Origin: Chryseobacterium sp. JUb7 | GTDB lineage: Bacteria > Bacteroidota > Bacteroidia > Flavobacteriales > Weeksellaceae | DNA length: 64,000 nt | Assembly (NCBI RefSeq): GCF_024806495.1 | Contig: NZ_JANUFF010000002.1 | Coordinates: 1-64,000, forward strand | Reading direction: 5' to 3' | Shown here: one piece after another, positions 1 to 7,868 of the stretch | Layout: each line of letters opens with the position of its first letter | Position numbering within the stretch: position 1 is the stretch's first letter | Program-made: the position numbers and the translations under genes | Notes under the pieces: generated by a model | Database searches by the model: none | Seen by the model: the letters and a program-made list of their open reading frames with translations, nothing else | What the model was told of the DNA's origin: nothing

Positions 1-132
<132 letters not shown>

Positions 133-176
133 TGGAAAAGAAGAAAGTTCTGGATTTTTATTTTTTTACCATCCCG

Positions 177-200
177 TCAAAAATTCTTTGAATTTTCGCC
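177..200. repeat. 24-bp dispersed repeat, copy 1
   Basis: These 24 bases are identical to 51493-51516. The core is AAAATTCTTTGAATTTTCGC, itself partly palindromic around ATTCTTTGAAT. Both copies are followed by a pyrimidine-rich stretch with CTCC. I take it as an intergenic repeat of unknown role. Confidence 0.7.
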
Positions 201-327
201 CCCTCCAGAAGAGGAAAATTTTGGAACAGCAAACAGAATTCTATAAATTACAAAAACCTTTTGGAAGGTCCCAAAAGGCTTTTGCTTATTAAATGTGGAA
301 ATGTTTATTTCTAATTGAAATAATTTC

Positions 328-519
328 TTATACAACCGACTGATCGCAAGTATATACCTGTGGGCAACCAATGTATTTTCCGCAATACATAGGACCTGTT
401 ACAGCACCTGCGCAATCACATCCGCATTGAGATAAATCCGGGTTTCCGCTTATCCCTCCCGTAATGTTTTTAAGATCGGCTTTTTTTAATTTTGTCGCGT
501 TTTTCAAAAAATTTTGCAT
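328..519 (-). CDS. Bacteriocin-like prepeptide with double-glycine leader, Cys-rich core
   Basis: A 63-residue peptide. The first 22 residues look like a double-glycine leader: basic/amphipathic, with LKKADLKNITGG ending at residue 22. The core then carries six cysteines (CGCDC, MYCGKY, GCP, TCD). In known systems such leaders are cut by C39-peptidase ABC exporters as the peptide leaves the cell, and similar short bacteriocin-like proteins are often found in Chryseobacterium. No exporter with a peptidase domain, immunity gene or maturation enzyme is visible in the window. The core could be a bacteriocin, a signal or a modified peptide. Leader call fairly sure; function unknown. Confidence 0.7.
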   Translation of the reverse strand: MQNFLKNATKLKKADLKNITGGISGNPDLSQCGCDCAGAVTGPMYCGKYIGCPQVYTCDQSVV

Positions 520-565
520 GTGAATTTTGGTTTTTGAGATTATAAATATAGTTTTTGTTACTTTT

Positions 566-593
566 CAAAGTTAAACAAATATTAATTATACAA
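566..593 (-). promoter_or_regulatory. Candidate promoter of the prepeptide gene
   Basis: Read on the minus strand, TAACTTTG (573-566) fits the Bacteroidota -7 box TAnnTTTG, with TTG at 593-591 about 17 nt upstream. The predicted leader is about 45 nt. The spacing is slightly short for the consensus. Confidence 0.5.
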
Positions 594-693
594 CACATAA
601 TTAATTATTATTTTTTATAATTTATTTGTTTTGTTACACTTAATGTTTATAAAACGGAAGATATAATTTAAATATTTCTTAAACAAGTTATAA

Positions 694-1935
694 TTATTCT
701 GTAAATTCAAGATCTTTGTTATGGGTCTCAGATATCGTTAATGAAGAATAAAAAGCCAGCCCAAATACGATTACTCCTACAATGGCAGCACTTATAATAA
801 CCGAAAAATCATTCTTAAAAAAATCAAAACCGAAAATCATCACCGGCACCAATCCACGCACCATATTCGGAACAGTAGTGGTAGCGGTATTTCTGATATT
901 GGTCCCGAACTGCTCTGCCGCCAGTGTTACAAACATCGCCCAATAACCTGTCCCTAAGCCCAGCCATACACAAAAAAGATAATATTTCGTTTCCGTATTT
1001 GTATTTCCGAACAGCATTAAAGCAACTCCGATAATTGTTGTGACCAACATATAAAAAATCGCCATCTTACGGGATTTTAAGGCATGAGAGATAAATCCAC
1101 TCGCTAAATCTCCGACAGAAATTCCTACATAGGCCCACATAATTGCCTTTCCGGGACTTATTTCTTTAATTCCCAGTTCAGGAGCAAACTGATTGGCTAA
1201 AACTGCCAGAATTCCGATACAATACCAGGTCGGCAATCCTATGGCAATACATTTTAGATACCGTATCAATCGGTCTTTATTGGTGAAAAAAGAGAGAAAA
1301 TTACCTTTTGAAACCGACTGAGTTTCAATATTCTTATAAATCCCTGATTCTGAAACACTGATTCTTAAAAACAGTAATAAAATCCCAAGAACACCTCCGA
1401 TGATATAAGAAATATTCCAGCCCCCTGCCAGCTCCACCGTTAATTGAGCAACCACAGCTCCCATTAATCCGAATCCGGCAACAACAGAGGTTCCTATTGC
1501 TCTTAAATTCTTTGGCAGGCTTTCCGAAACAAGGGTAATTCCGGCCCCAAGCTCTCCGGCAAGACCAATTCCTGCAATGAATCTTAAACCGGCGTATTGA
1601 TACACTAAATGTTCTTTAGGAAAATAAGGTAAAAATCCACAGGCAATATTGGCCAGTGAATAGACCAGAATAGAGCCGAATAAAACCGAAAGCCTTCCTT
1701 TTTTATCCCCGAAGACACCCCAGAAAATACCTCCGAGAAGAAGCCCTACCATCTGAGCATTGAGAATAAAAGTCCCGTCGACATCCGGATTTAACCCTAA
1801 AGCCTTTAAACTTGGAATCCTTACAATACCGAACAAAAGCAGGTCGTAGATATCTACAAAGTAGCCTAAAGCAGCTATGACAACGGGAATAGAAAAAATA
1901 AGTCTCATTTTTGAGGACAAAGAAAGTTCTTGCAT
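694..1935 (-). CDS. MFS transporter
   Basis: 413 residues with the hydrophobic pattern of a 12-helix major facilitator. Helix 1 starts near residue 13 (SIPVVIAALGYFVDIYDLLLF). The loop between helices 2 and 3 reads GGIFWGVFGDKKGRLSVL around residues 67-85, the conserved MFS motif GxxxDrxGrR. The FVDIYD start and overall layout resemble the metabolite:proton symporter group (sugar, dicarboxylate or osmolyte carriers). The substrate cannot be read from sequence. It lies downstream of rny but is separated by a clear terminator, so it probably has its own promoter. Inner membrane. Confidence 0.85.
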   Translation of the reverse strand: MQELSLSSKMRLIFSIPVVIAALGYFVDIYDLLLFGIVRIPSLKALGLNPDVDGTFILNAQMVGLLLGGIFWGVFGDKKGRLSVLFGSILVYSLANIACGFLPYFPKEHLVYQYAGLRFIAGIGLAGELGAGITLVSESLPKNLRAIGTSVVAGFGLMGAVVAQLTVELAGGWNISYIIGGVLGILLLFLRISVSESGIYKNIETQSVSKGNFLSFFTNKDRLIRYLKCIAIGLPTWYCIGILAVLANQFAPELGIKEISPGKAIMWAYVGISVGDLASGFISHALKSRKMAIFYMLVTTIIGVALMLFGNTNTETKYYLFCVWLGLGTGYWAMFVTLAAEQFGTNIRNTATTTVPNMVRGLVPVMIFGFDFFKNDFSVIISAAIVGVIVFGLAFYSSLTISETHNKDLEFTE

Positions 1936-1956
1936 CTGAATTTTTAAATTTTGATA

Positions 1957-1992
1957 AAAATAAAAAACCTTTCAATTACTTGAAAGGTTTTT
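1957..1992 (-). terminator. Rho-independent terminator of rny
   Basis: A 13-bp perfect stem (1963-1975 with 1980-1992, loop TTAC), followed on the minus strand by a T-rich run. It lies just after the rny stop codon and before the MFS gene. Confidence 0.85.
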
Positions 1993-2014
1993 ATAAAATA
2001 TCTTGATTTGATTA

Positions 2015-3583
2015 TTATCTTGCAATATTCACAGCTCTCGTTTCTCTGATTACTGTTACTTTTACTTGTCCCGGATAAGTCAATTCATTCTGAATTTTTT
2101 CTGAAATATCATACGATAACTGAGAAGCTACTTCATCATTCACTTTTCCGCTTTCTACCATTACTCTTAATTCTCTACCCGCCTGGATTGCATATGCAGA
2201 AGAAACTCCCTCAAAACTCAATGCAGCAGATTCAAGATCTTTCAGTCTTTGAATATAAGATTCCAGCACCTGGCGTCTTGCTCCCGGTCTTGCTCCTGAA
2301 ATCGCATCTGCTACCTGAATAATCGGTGATAATAATGATGTCATTTCAACTTCGTCGTGGTGAGCTCCAATGGCATTGATAACTTCAGGATTTTCACCAT
2401 ATTTTTCGGCCCACTGCATACCTAGCAAAGCGTGAGGAAGTTCAGACTCCTGCTCAGGAACTTTACCGATATCGTGTAAAAGACCTGCTCTTTTTGCCAG
2501 TTTCACATTCAATCCTAATTCAGCAGCCATGGTTGCAGCAATATTCGCTACTTCTCTTGAGTGCTGTAATAGGTTCTGTCCGTATGAAGAACGGTATTTC
2601 ATTCTACCTACGATTTTAATAAGTTCCGGGTGTAGACCGTGAATTCCTAAATCAATGATGGTTCTCTTACCTACTTCAATGATTTCTTCCTCGATTTGTT
2701 TTCTGGTTTTTTCTACAACTTCTTCAATTCTTGCAGGGTGAATTCTACCATCTGTAACCAATCTGTGAAGTGATAATCTTGCAATCTCTCTTCTTACAGG
2801 ATCAAAACATGAAAGCAAAATAGCTTCCGGAGTATCATCAACAATAATTTCCACTCCTGTTACAGCTTCTAGGGCACGGATGTTTCTACCTTCTCTACCG
2901 ATAATTCTACCTTTTACTTCGTCAGATTCAATATTGAAAACAGATACTGAGTTTTCAATAGCCTGCTCTGTTCCGATTCTCTGAATGGTTTGGATAACGA
3001 TCTTTCTCGCTTCACTTTTAGCATTCAGCTGAGCTTCTTCCATGATGCTCTGAACATGTGCCTGAGCTCTGGTTTTAGCCTCTGCTCTCATGGTTTCCAC
3101 CAATTCAGCTTTGGCTTCCTCTGCAGTATAATTAGAAATTTTTTCAAGGATCTCAACCTTTTTGGCCGTTGCCGTATCCAATTCCTGTTGTTTTCTCTCT
3201 AAAATCTCTGTTTTCTTCGCATAATCTGCAATCTGCTTATCAAGGTCTTTTTCAAGTTTTCCTATCTTGCTAAGCTCATCATTCAGCTTATGCTCCTTGT
3301 CTTTCGTTCTTTTTTCAACCTCCTGCATTTTCTTTTCACGAGACTGAATGTCTGCATCATGCTGAGATTTTAATTCAAGAAATTTTTCTTTAGCCTGTAG
3401 GTTCTTTTCTTTTTTTATGGATTCAGCTTGTACGTTAGCTTTTTCTATAAGGTTTTCGGCATTCTTTTTTGCATCATCTATAATAAATTTCCCCTTAGTA
3501 TTCAGTGAGCTTTTAGAGAAAAGTATCCCTATCACTGCACCGATTACAAGGCAAATAACGCCGACTATAATGGCTGTTGTCAT
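2015..3583 (-). CDS. rny: Ribonuclease Y
   Basis: 522 residues, the usual size. One N-terminal membrane helix (residues 4-25, rich in I, V and G) is followed by a long charged coiled coil (about 30-200), a KH domain with [15 protein letters not shown] near residues 227-241, and an HD phosphohydrolase domain with [10 protein letters not shown] around 370. This is the complete RNase Y architecture. The enzyme is a membrane-anchored endoribonuclease that starts mRNA decay. The gene follows zapA and the 6S RNA on the same strand and ends at a strong terminator. Confidence 0.97.
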   Translation of the reverse strand: MTTAIIVGVICLVIGAVIGILFSKSSLNTKGKFIIDDAKKNAENLIEKANVQAESIKKEKNLQAKEKFLELKSQHDADIQSREKKMQEVEKRTKDKEHKLNDELSKIGKLEKDLDKQIADYAKKTEILERKQQELDTATAKKVEILEKISNYTAEEAKAELVETMRAEAKTRAQAHVQSIMEEAQLNAKSEARKIVIQTIQRIGTEQAIENSVSVFNIESDEVKGRIIGREGRNIRALEAVTGVEIIVDDTPEAILLSCFDPVRREIARLSLHRLVTDGRIHPARIEEVVEKTRKQIEEEIIEVGKRTIIDLGIHGLHPELIKIVGRMKYRSSYGQNLLQHSREVANIAATMAAELGLNVKLAKRAGLLHDIGKVPEQESELPHALLGMQWAEKYGENPEVINAIGAHHDEVEMTSLLSPIIQVADAISGARPGARRQVLESYIQRLKDLESAALSFEGVSSAYAIQAGRELRVMVESGKVNDEVASQLSYDISEKIQNELTYPGQVKVTVIRETRAVNIAR

Positions 3584-3620
3584 AATCTATATTGAGTTTT
3601 AATTGTCTTTACAATGTTAA

Positions 3621-3795
3621 TAAAAAAAGCCTACAACAATTCAGTGATATAGAGTAAACTCCTAATCAACACGATTTGAACTGATTTCCACTGTCTGTAA
3701 TCCGGAGAACCGGCGCGCCATTCAATGGACATTTGTTCGGTAATTGTTTAGCGTTGAGTTTACCTTTAATGTGTTAGAATTATTGTAGGCAGGTT
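3621..3795 (-). ncRNA. ssrS: Probable 6S RNA (6S-Flavo type)
   Basis: The 230-bp gap between zapA and rny folds as a long rod on the minus strand. The closing stem is 3790-3777 with 3642-3629: 14 bp including one U-G wobble that would be a C-A mismatch on the plus strand, so the minus strand is favoured. A second perfect 8-bp helix is GTAAACTC (3763-3756) with 3661-3654. A mostly unpaired centre with short GC-rich hairpins lies between them. The closing stem runs straight into a T7 run, so it doubles as a terminator. Length near 160 nt, and the position next to zapA matches the zapA-ssrS neighbourhood of other bacteria. 6S RNA binds RNA polymerase holoenzyme. The family call is inference from fold and place. 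Confidence 0.7.
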
Positions 3796-3811
3796 TTTTC
3801 GGGAAAAAAAT

Positions 3812-4099
3812 CTATTTCCCAATTTCATTCAGCGACTGATTAATCTGTATTAATCTTTCGTTGGTAGAATTTATATTTTTTTCGTAGTTCATAGACGTCA
3901 CTTCAGCATTCGTTCCCAATTTCAGGGCACACATCGCCAAAGCATCTTGTTTGTCTCTCACATCGAAGTTCTGTTCAAAATCTTTAATCATATTCTCTAT
4001 CTGCTTCCCCACTTTACGCAAAGTCTCTTCCTCTGCTGCCGGTACGTTCAGCGGATATACTCTTCCGGCAATGTTGATGGTTATTCTTCTTACCTCCAT
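3812..4099 (-). CDS. zapA: Cell division protein ZapA
   Basis: 95 residues, typical for ZapA. The N-terminal strand pattern (RRITINIAGRVYPLNV) and the following helix with AEEETLRKVGKQIENMI are the ZapA head domain. The middle DKQDALAMCALKLG is the conserved family stretch, and the C-terminal half is a long coiled coil. ZapA binds FtsZ and bundles protofilaments at the division site. Its ATG overlaps the stop codon of the upstream coiled-coil gene (TAATG), so the two are translationally coupled. The 6S RNA begins about 20 nt after its stop. Confidence 0.9.
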   Translation of the reverse strand: MEVRRITINIAGRVYPLNVPAAEEETLRKVGKQIENMIKDFEQNFDVRDKQDALAMCALKLGTNAEVTSMNYEKNINSTNERLIQINQSLNEIGK

Positions 4100-4401
4100 T
4101 ATAATCCACTGTTTTGAAGCTGTGCAATACAGAAATCTATTTCTTTTACCAATCTGTTGATGTGGTTTTTCATCAATCTGTTATGTTCAGGATTTCCTGA
4201 TATTGCTGAATAAAGTTTTATATTTTTTTGTTCTTCTGCTAATACCTGAGTTCTTTTTCTTTCGTCATCATACCTCTTCTTCAGCTCTTCATGTTCAATA
4301 CTTAATTCTGAGAACTTTTCAGTAAGATTTTTATAATTTTTTTGTAAAAGCAAAATCTTTTTCTCTAATTCTGAAAAATTGTTTTCTAAATCTTGAAGCA
4401 T
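4099..4401 (-). CDS. Small coiled-coil protein upstream of zapA (ZapB-like in context)
   Basis: 100 residues from the ATG at 4401. An in-frame upstream ATG would add 13 hydrophobic residues but reaches into the promoter region, so I prefer the shorter form beginning MLQDLENNFSELEKK. Nearly the whole protein (residues 2-70) is a heptad-like coiled coil rich in E, K and L; the C-terminal 30 residues contain a second helix. No enzyme motif. Because it overlaps zapA by one base, a role beside ZapA in organising the FtsZ ring is plausible but inferred from context only. Confidence 0.75.
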   Translation of the reverse strand: MLQDLENNFSELEKKILLLQKNYKNLTEKFSELSIEHEELKKRYDDERKRTQVLAEEQKNIKLYSAISGNPEHNRLMKNHINRLVKEIDFCIAQLQNSGL

Positions 4402-4428
4402 TTCAGGTTTGTATATTCTAACTATTAG

Positions 4429-4458
4429 CAAAAATAACAAAATATTAATACTAACAAA
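4429..4458 (-). promoter_or_regulatory. Promoter of the coiled-coil gene-zapA-6S-rny unit
   Basis: On the minus strand TATTTTTG (4436-4429) matches TAnnTTTG. TTTTTG ending at 4455 lies about 18 nt upstream as the -33 element. The expected transcript starts some 25 nt before the ATG at 4401, which supports that start choice. Confidence 0.6.
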
Positions 4459-4488
4459 AATAAAACTCCCTATATTTTAATAGTGCAA

Positions 4489-4516
4489 CAAAAAAGGAGA
4501 TACAAAAGCATCTCCC
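4489..4516 (-). terminator. Terminator of the ubiE-porT operon
   Basis: GGAGAT (4496-4501) pairs with ATCTCC (4510-4515). Read on the minus strand the hairpin is followed by six T residues. It lies 25 bp after the porT stop codon. Confidence 0.8.
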
Positions 4517-4539
4517 GTTTATCTTTAAAAAGTATTTTC

Positions 4540-5322
4540 TTATTCAAATTTCAATACGAAAAATACCGCTCTTGTCTGTAATGTAGACATTGCAGAGGCC
4601 CAATAAGGCGGTGTATTGGCATTATCAGCCACTTTCTCATTATTCATGATAAATGTGCCTCTGATTGCCGGTGTCAATTTAAATTTGTTGAAATAAAACT
4701 GAACACCCATTTCCGCAGACCAAGCAAAATTGTGTGTTGTAGATCTGAAAACCTGCTGCATATTGTCATCCGTAGAATCCGAATTTGACTGAAGGTTTAC
4801 AATATAGTTTACCCCACCCGCAATATAAGGTCTTGAGTTATACCATCTTTGCCCATGGAACTCCAGCAACACAGGAATATCCACCAAAGTAGACTTCACC
4901 TCTCTTACTTTATCTTTTTCGGTCAATGGAATTGGAATAAACGGATCATTCGTTAAAGAACCTGCCGCGTATTTATCATTTGATTGGGTATTAAAAGTCA
5001 ACTGCCTCTGAGCAAATTGCAAGCCTGGTTCCAATCTTAAATCTAAATAATCGTTAAGTCTCCATTTACCGATCAATCCGGCTCCGAAACTATAACTTTC
5101 TTTAGAAGTAACAAGATTTTGGTTACCTTCCATACCGTATCTTGGATCTAAAACAATACGGTAGTCTAGTTTGTTCCCGTTCAAATAAAAACCCCAACTG
5201 AATGTCTGTTGATCAAACTCCTCCAACTTATCCATTCTGTTTCGGGTTCTGAATTGCGCATCTGCAAAAAACGCAATATTTACTGAGGCTAAAACCAGTG
5301 CTTTTAATAAAAATTTATTCAT
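4540..5322 (-). CDS. porT: PorT/SprT-like outer-membrane beta-barrel, T9SS protein
   Basis: 260 residues with a signal peptide (MNKFLLKALVLASVNIAFFADAQ). The rest alternates short beta strands with aromatic ends and terminates in FFVLKFE, a typical outer-membrane barrel end. The pattern (SWGFYLNGNKLDYRI, GLIGKWRLNDYLDLRLEPGLQFAQR, TLVDIPVLLEFHG) and length match PorT/SprT, needed for type IX secretion in Porphyromonas and Flavobacterium. The position directly after ubiE is also how flavobacterial porT is commonly found. Start is 3 nt after the ubiE stop, so co-transcribed. Generic outer-membrane-barrel is the fallback call. Confidence 0.82.
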   Translation of the reverse strand: MNKFLLKALVLASVNIAFFADAQFRTRNRMDKLEEFDQQTFSWGFYLNGNKLDYRIVLDPRYGMEGNQNLVTSKESYSFGAGLIGKWRLNDYLDLRLEPGLQFAQRQLTFNTQSNDKYAAGSLTNDPFIPIPLTEKDKVREVKSTLVDIPVLLEFHGQRWYNSRPYIAGGVNYIVNLQSNSDSTDDNMQQVFRSTTHNFAWSAEMGVQFYFNKFKLTPAIRGTFIMNNEKVADNANTPPYWASAMSTLQTRAVFFVLKFE

Positions 5323-5325
5323 AGG

Positions 5326-6057
5326 TTACTTTGTTGCTTTATAAATTGTGGCTATACCTAAACTTAGTTTTTTATATTCAACTTTTTTAAATCCTGTATC
5401 TAAAAGAATTTGCTTCATCTTTTCCCCGAAAGGAAACGCATTTACAGAATCCGGAAGGTATGTATACGCCCTATTATCTTTAGAAACCAGTCTGCCGATG
5501 GCAGGTAATATATTTTTGAAATAAAACATATAAAATGGCCCCAAGAACCCCTCAACCTTTGAAAACTCCAGTATATAAACACTCTTGTTATCTTTAACTA
5601 CTCTTCTTAACTCTGCTAAACCTTTTTTAAGATTTTCAAAATTCCTTACTCCAAATGCAACGGAAACAGCATCGAATCTATTGTCCTCGAAAGGTAAATT
5701 TTCTGCATCTCCCTTTTGCATGGAAATTTTGCCGTCTAAATTAAGTTTTTTTATTTTAATAACGCCAACATTTAACATTTGTTGCGATAAATCTAAACCA
5801 ATTACTTTTGCATTGGTTCCTTTTTCAATCGTGATGGCAAGATCTCCCGTTCCAGTAGCCACATCCAGCACTTCCTGAGGGTTGTCATTTTTCATCATTT
5901 TCACCAATGTATTTCTCCATAAAACATCAATTTTCATGGATAAAACATGATTCAGTAGATCATATTTTGGTGCAATATTGTCGAACATATCCTCTACCTG
6001 ACTCTTCTTCGTCGCCTCAGAATTGTAGGGAGTAACTTTGGTAATATCTTTTGTCAA
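5326..6057 (-). CDS. ubiE: Demethylmenaquinone methyltransferase
   Basis: 243 residues, the usual size. SAM-binding motif I is VLDVATGTGDLAI (near residues 63-75), followed by VIGLDLSQQMLNVG and GDAENLPFEDNRFDAVSVAFGVRNF, all signatures of the UbiE/MenG family. The conserved N-terminal VEDMFDNIAPKYDLLNHVLSM is also present. It methylates demethylmenaquinone to menaquinone, the respiratory quinone expected in flavobacteria, so menG is the functional name. Lies in a tight three-gene operon with 3-nt gaps on both sides. Confidence 0.97.
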   Translation of the reverse strand: MTKDITKVTPYNSEATKKSQVEDMFDNIAPKYDLLNHVLSMKIDVLWRNTLVKMMKNDNPQEVLDVATGTGDLAITIEKGTNAKVIGLDLSQQMLNVGVIKIKKLNLDGKISMQKGDAENLPFEDNRFDAVSVAFGVRNFENLKKGLAELRRVVKDNKSVYILEFSKVEGFLGPFYMFYFKNILPAIGRLVSKDNRAYTYLPDSVNAFPFGEKMKQILLDTGFKKVEYKKLSLGIATIYKATK

Positions 6058-6060
6058 AAC

Positions 6061-6630
6061 TTAAAACTTGTAATATTCTTTATAATAATTAAGGTAATCC
6101 TGTTTTCTGAAGATCTTAGACCTTGATTCAACCTGCTGTATATTTTTGATCATTTTATCATAATCTTCATCTACATTATAGTAAAAATCATCCGTGTACA
6201 GCTTGTTAAAATGTCTGGCTCCTCCTAAATACGGTTTCCCGTCAATAATGGTTTTATCCAACGCCAAAAGTAATGAATCTTTTTTAAGATTGTATCCATA
6301 ATATTGATCGTTGATATAGTAATCCTGATGGGCAATATTAATAAGCCCACGAATTTTTTTCACTTCGAATGCAGAATCAAACAGCATCTTTTTATTCTGA
6401 TCAAAAACTTTGATAGAGTTTTTGCCGGTGTTCAGATCTACCGAAACGGTCTGCCCTGCTGCGATCGTCCCCTCAGATCCGTTATTAATTTTATAGTAAT
6501 ATGTATTGGGAGTAGGATTATCTACTACATAATAGTTTTTTTTGGCTAAAAAAAAGAAGTAAATCCCAAAAGCGACGATAAACGCCACAACTGCAATGAG
6601 TAAGCCCTTTAAAGAAGGATTGTTTTTCAT
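6061..6630 (-). CDS. Membrane-anchored protein of unknown function, first gene of the ubiE-porT operon
   Basis: 189 residues. One N-terminal membrane helix (residues 9-28, LLIAVVAFIVAFGIYFFFLA) precedes a soluble, probably periplasmic domain that is rich in Tyr, Lys, Asp and Asn and has a YYKINNG strand segment near residue 45. I do not recognise a family or catalytic motif. The 3-nt gap to ubiE and shared strand show one transcript with ubiE and porT, but that does not define a role. Divergent from the KAS III gene at 6733. Confidence 0.8.
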   Translation of the reverse strand: MKNNPSLKGLLIAVVAFIVAFGIYFFFLAKKNYYVVDNPTPNTYYYKINNGSEGTIAAGQTVSVDLNTGKNSIKVFDQNKKMLFDSAFEVKKIRGLINIAHQDYYINDQYYGYNLKKDSLLLALDKTIIDGKPYLGGARHFNKLYTDDFYYNVDEDYDKMIKNIQQVESRSKIFRKQDYLNYYKEYYKF

Positions 6631-6653
6631 AAGACTGTAAAGTACAATTTTTG

Positions 6654-6661
6654 CAAATTTA
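6654..6661 (-). promoter_or_regulatory. -7 box of the 6630-4540 operon
   Basis: TAAATTTG on the minus strand fits TAnnTTTG and sits 24 nt before the ATG at 6630. I see no good TTG at the -33 position. Confidence 0.4.
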
Positions 6662-6698
6662 ATAATATTTTTAATTCTTTCTTATTAAGATTAATTAT

Positions 6699-6706
6699 TA
6701 ACTTTG
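6699..6706 (+). promoter_or_regulatory. -7 box of the KAS III gene
   Basis: TAACTTTG fits TAnnTTTG and implies a start near 6710, about 23 nt before the ATG at 6733. The -33 element is not clear. This box and the opposite one at 6654 form a compact divergent promoter region. Confidence 0.5.
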
Positions 6707-6732
6707 CATCTTTAAAAAAATCATTTAAACGA

Positions 6733-7800
6733 ATGCCGAATACGATCATAATTGGTTCTGGATCTTATCTTCCTAATAGGGTTATTGGTAGAGACTTTTT
6801 CTTAGGTTCAGAGTTTTATTCAGAAGACGGGGTAAAGATTGAGAAACCTGCCGAAGAAACTATTGCAAAGTTTGTAGAAATTACAGAGATAGAAAACAGG
6901 AGATTCATTGAGGACGACCTTTCAAATTCACAAATCGGTTACGAAGCTGCAAAAATTGCTATCGAAGACGCAAAAATAGATCAGGAAGAATTAGACTATA
7001 TTATCTACGCCAGTAATTTCGGAGAAGTTACGGTAAACGGATACGCTGATTTTATGCCGACTATGGCTGCAAGAGTGAAAAATAAACTGGGTATTAAAAA
7101 CAGAAAATGCATTACTTATGATATGCTTTTCGGATGCCCGGGCTGGGTAGAAGCTATGATCTTAGCGGATACTTTAATTAAAGCCAAATCTGCAAAAACT
7201 ATCCTGGTAATCGGAGGTGAAACATTAAGCAGAGTGACAGATCCTTATGACAGAAACAGAATGATTTTTGCTGACGGAGCCGGAGCTGTAGTGGTAAAAG
7301 CTACTGACGAAGAAAATGTGGGTATTATCTCTCATAATACAATCTGTGACAATGGTCCCGAGCTGGATTATCTTGCCAATGGCTCATCGATCAATAAAGA
7401 ATCTGACCAGACCCGTTTATTCGTAAGAATGCAGGGAAGAAAAATTTATGAGTATGCGTTGAAAAACGTTCCTGCTGCTATTAAAGAAACCATTGATAAA
7501 GCAGGTCTTTCTCTTGAAGATATCAATAAAATTTTAATACACCAGGCGAATGCCAAGATGGATTACGCCATGATCGACAGACTTCATAAGCTTTATGATG
7601 TCAAAGATTATGACCATAACGTATCTCCTATGACTGTTCAGGACTTAGGAAATACTTCTGTAGCAACGATTCCTACCATGTTTGATTTAATAATTAAAGG
7701 AAAAATGCAGGGTCAATCGTTTAAAGATAAAGGTAACATTGTGATGACTTCGGTAGGTGCCGGAATGAACATTAATGCTATCGTTTACAGATTTCCTTAA
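6733..7800 (+). CDS. 3-oxoacyl-ACP synthase III-like (KAS III) enzyme
   Basis: 355 residues with a thiolase fold. The KAS III triad is present: C135 in LFGCPGW, H270 in LIHQANA and N307 in DLGNTSVA. The protein is longer than typical FabH (about 320) through an extra N-terminal segment around residues 20-45. The active-site context FGCPGWVE differs from the usual ACSGF, so the acyl-CoA used may not be acetyl-CoA. It may be a second KAS III for branched starters or a specialised ketosynthase rather than housekeeping FabH, so I give no symbol. Single gene, own promoter, strong terminator. Confidence 0.85.
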   Translation: MPNTIIIGSGSYLPNRVIGRDFFLGSEFYSEDGVKIEKPAEETIAKFVEITEIENRRFIEDDLSNSQIGYEAAKIAIEDAKIDQEELDYIIYASNFGEVTVNGYADFMPTMAARVKNKLGIKNRKCITYDMLFGCPGWVEAMILADTLIKAKSAKTILVIGGETLSRVTDPYDRNRMIFADGAGAVVVKATDEENVGIISHNTICDNGPELDYLANGSSINKESDQTRLFVRMQGRKIYEYALKNVPAAIKETIDKAGLSLEDINKILIHQANAKMDYAMIDRLHKLYDVKDYDHNVSPMTVQDLGNTSVATIPTMFDLIIKGKMQGQSFKDKGNIVMTSVGAGMNINAIVYRFP

Positions 7801-7821
7801 TTAATATTTAATTTAAAATAT

Positions 7822-7858
7822 AAAAAAGCACAGGGAAACTATTCTTTGTGCTTTTTTT
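7822..7858 (+). terminator. Terminator of the KAS III gene
   Basis: AAAGCACA (7825-7832) pairs with TGTGCTTT (7847-7854) and is followed by a T run to 7858. A-rich sequence on the left makes it potentially bidirectional. It overlaps the GTG codon that could otherwise be read as the next gene's start, supporting the ATG at 7869 instead. Confidence 0.85.
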
Positions 7859-7868
7859 ACACTTAATT

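Noticed and set aside
177..371. 64-codon minus-strand frame starting MVAHRY
   Set aside because: It runs through the repeat at 177-200 and overlaps the double-glycine prepeptide gene in another frame. Its composition is not protein-like.
3417..3602. Plus-strand frames opposite rny, and many similar frames opposite priA, rpsA, ggt and other genes
   Set aside because: They are antisense shadows of clear genes, with Phe/Ser/Cys-rich composition and no motifs.
7848..7868. GTG start for the metallophosphoesterase
   Set aside because: The codon lies inside the terminator stem of the preceding gene; the ATG at 7869 starts a normal membrane anchor.
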